A DNA stretch of 64,000 nt from Deltaproteobacteria bacterium (lineage in GTDB: Bacteria > Desulfobacterota > Desulfuromonadia > Geobacterales > Pseudopelobacteraceae). The position numbers were made by a program, and so were the translations under genes. Shown here in pieces: positions 63,722 through 64,000 of the stretch; position 1 is the first letter of the stretch; every line of letters starts with the position of its first letter. The notes below the pieces were generated by a model. That model saw only the letters and a program-made list of their open reading frames with translations. It ran no database searches and had not been told where the DNA came from. Location of the stretch: assembly GCA_021780495.1 (NCBI GenBank), contig JAJXYO010000036.1, positions 1 through 64,000 on the forward strand, written 5' to 3'.

Positions 63722-64000
63722 CACCGTTGTGCCCTTCCCTGCCTGTACGGCGCCAGAAGCGGATTTCACGACCTAGCATAATTGCAAAGATAACGAACGA
63801 TAAAAATGTCAGCCACTTTCCGATCTTGAACGGCAGCGGGTCGAATCTGAATTCTATGTGGTGTGTACCAGGTGTCAGATAGACGCCCCGCAGGATATAG
63901 TTGACCGGGTAAATGGTTGTTGGTGTGCCGTCGACCGTAGCCTTCCACCCCTCATAGAATTTTTCTCCAAGGATCAGGAGACTATTTGTCTTTGGTGTAG
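63699..64000 (-). CDS. C-terminus of a YfhO-like membrane protein (cut by window edge)
   Basis: A frame open from the right edge to a TGA at 63701-63699 gives about 99 residues. It reads LLILGEKFYEGWKATVDGTPTTIY, NYILRGVYLTPGTHHIEFRFDP, then one helix KWLTFLSFVIFAIMLG and a basic tail. This matches the C-terminal region of YfhO-type multi-spanning membrane proteins. Its stop overlaps the start of the methyltransferase gene by 23 bp. Family call is from the conserved GWKATVDG and RGVYLTPGTH pattern only. Confidence 0.65.
   Translation of the reverse strand, partial: TPKTNSLLILGEKFYEGWKATVDGTPTTIYPVNYILRGVYLTPGTHHIEFRFDPLPFKIGKWLTFLSFVIFAIMLGREIRFWRRTGREGHNGDERTDIR

Overview
The window looks like a chromosomal segment of a Geobacter/Pelobacter-type Desulfuromonadota bacterium. 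Supporting signs are moderately high GC, a periplasmic selenocysteine formate dehydrogenase, small multiheme c-type cytochromes, a bacterioferritin/rubrerythrin/superoxide-reductase oxygen-defence set, many sensor kinases, and an assimilatory sulfur block. This assignment is inference; there is no rRNA in the window.

Layout. (1) 0-5.9 kb, minus strand: fdnG (in-frame UGA = Sec196), fdnH, fdnI, fdhE, then the first codons of another gene at the left edge. (2) 5.9-9.3 kb, minus: a compact stress operon, PNPOx-like protein, ferredoxin, bacterioferritin, tandem-OmpA lipoprotein, cytochrome P460, Tat-exported superoxide reductase-like protein. (3) 9.6-15.7 kb: orphan PAS/GAF histidine kinase, ADP-ribosylglycohydrolase-like and ferritin-like genes, and a sigma54-dependent NtrC-family response regulator. 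(4) 16.3-26.2 kb: HtrA protease, two cytochromes c, UspA, EmrAB-type efflux pump, PII-like protein, SpoIIAA-like protein, Tpx lipoprotein, MlaC-like protein, CpoB-like protein. (5) 26.5-39.1 kb: sulfur assimilation. A MetY/ThiS-like/E1/JAMM/sulfite reductase/TusA cluster resembles protein-thiocarboxylate-dependent homocysteine synthesis. It is followed by an SLC13 permease, cysH, cysD, cysN, larE, cysK and an Rrf2 regulator. (6) 39.2-46.2 kb: YeiH/LysR pair and a TetR-controlled tripartite MacAB-like/TolC efflux operon. (7) 46.3-46.7 kb: tRNA-Thr(CGU) with an integrase remnant. (8) 47-54 kb: small envelope proteins, succinate-semialdehyde dehydrogenase, GGDEF response regulator, hybrid kinase. 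(9) 54-57.6 kb: SAM-I riboswitch, two transsulfuration enzymes, mnmA. (10) 57.6-64 kb: HEAT-like protein, MuiA-like protein, parvulin PPIase, CheY/CheX-like pair, TrmN6-like methyltransferase and the C-terminus of a YfhO-like membrane protein.

The most striking structure is regulatory. Four promoters have -24/-12 (sigma54) elements of the form TGGNNN...TGCT, each preceded by two palindromes GCAA-N6-TTGC (some degenerate) centred 82-84 and 169-173 bp upstream of the -24 GG. They drive the PNPOx-to-SOR stress operon, the ferritin-like gene, htrA/cytochromes, and the Tpx lipoprotein. The NtrC-type regulator encoded in the middle is the obvious candidate activator, giving a local sigma54 oxidative/envelope-stress regulon. 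A second shared operator, ATCTATAGAT, marks the sulfur genes and the Rrf2 gene.
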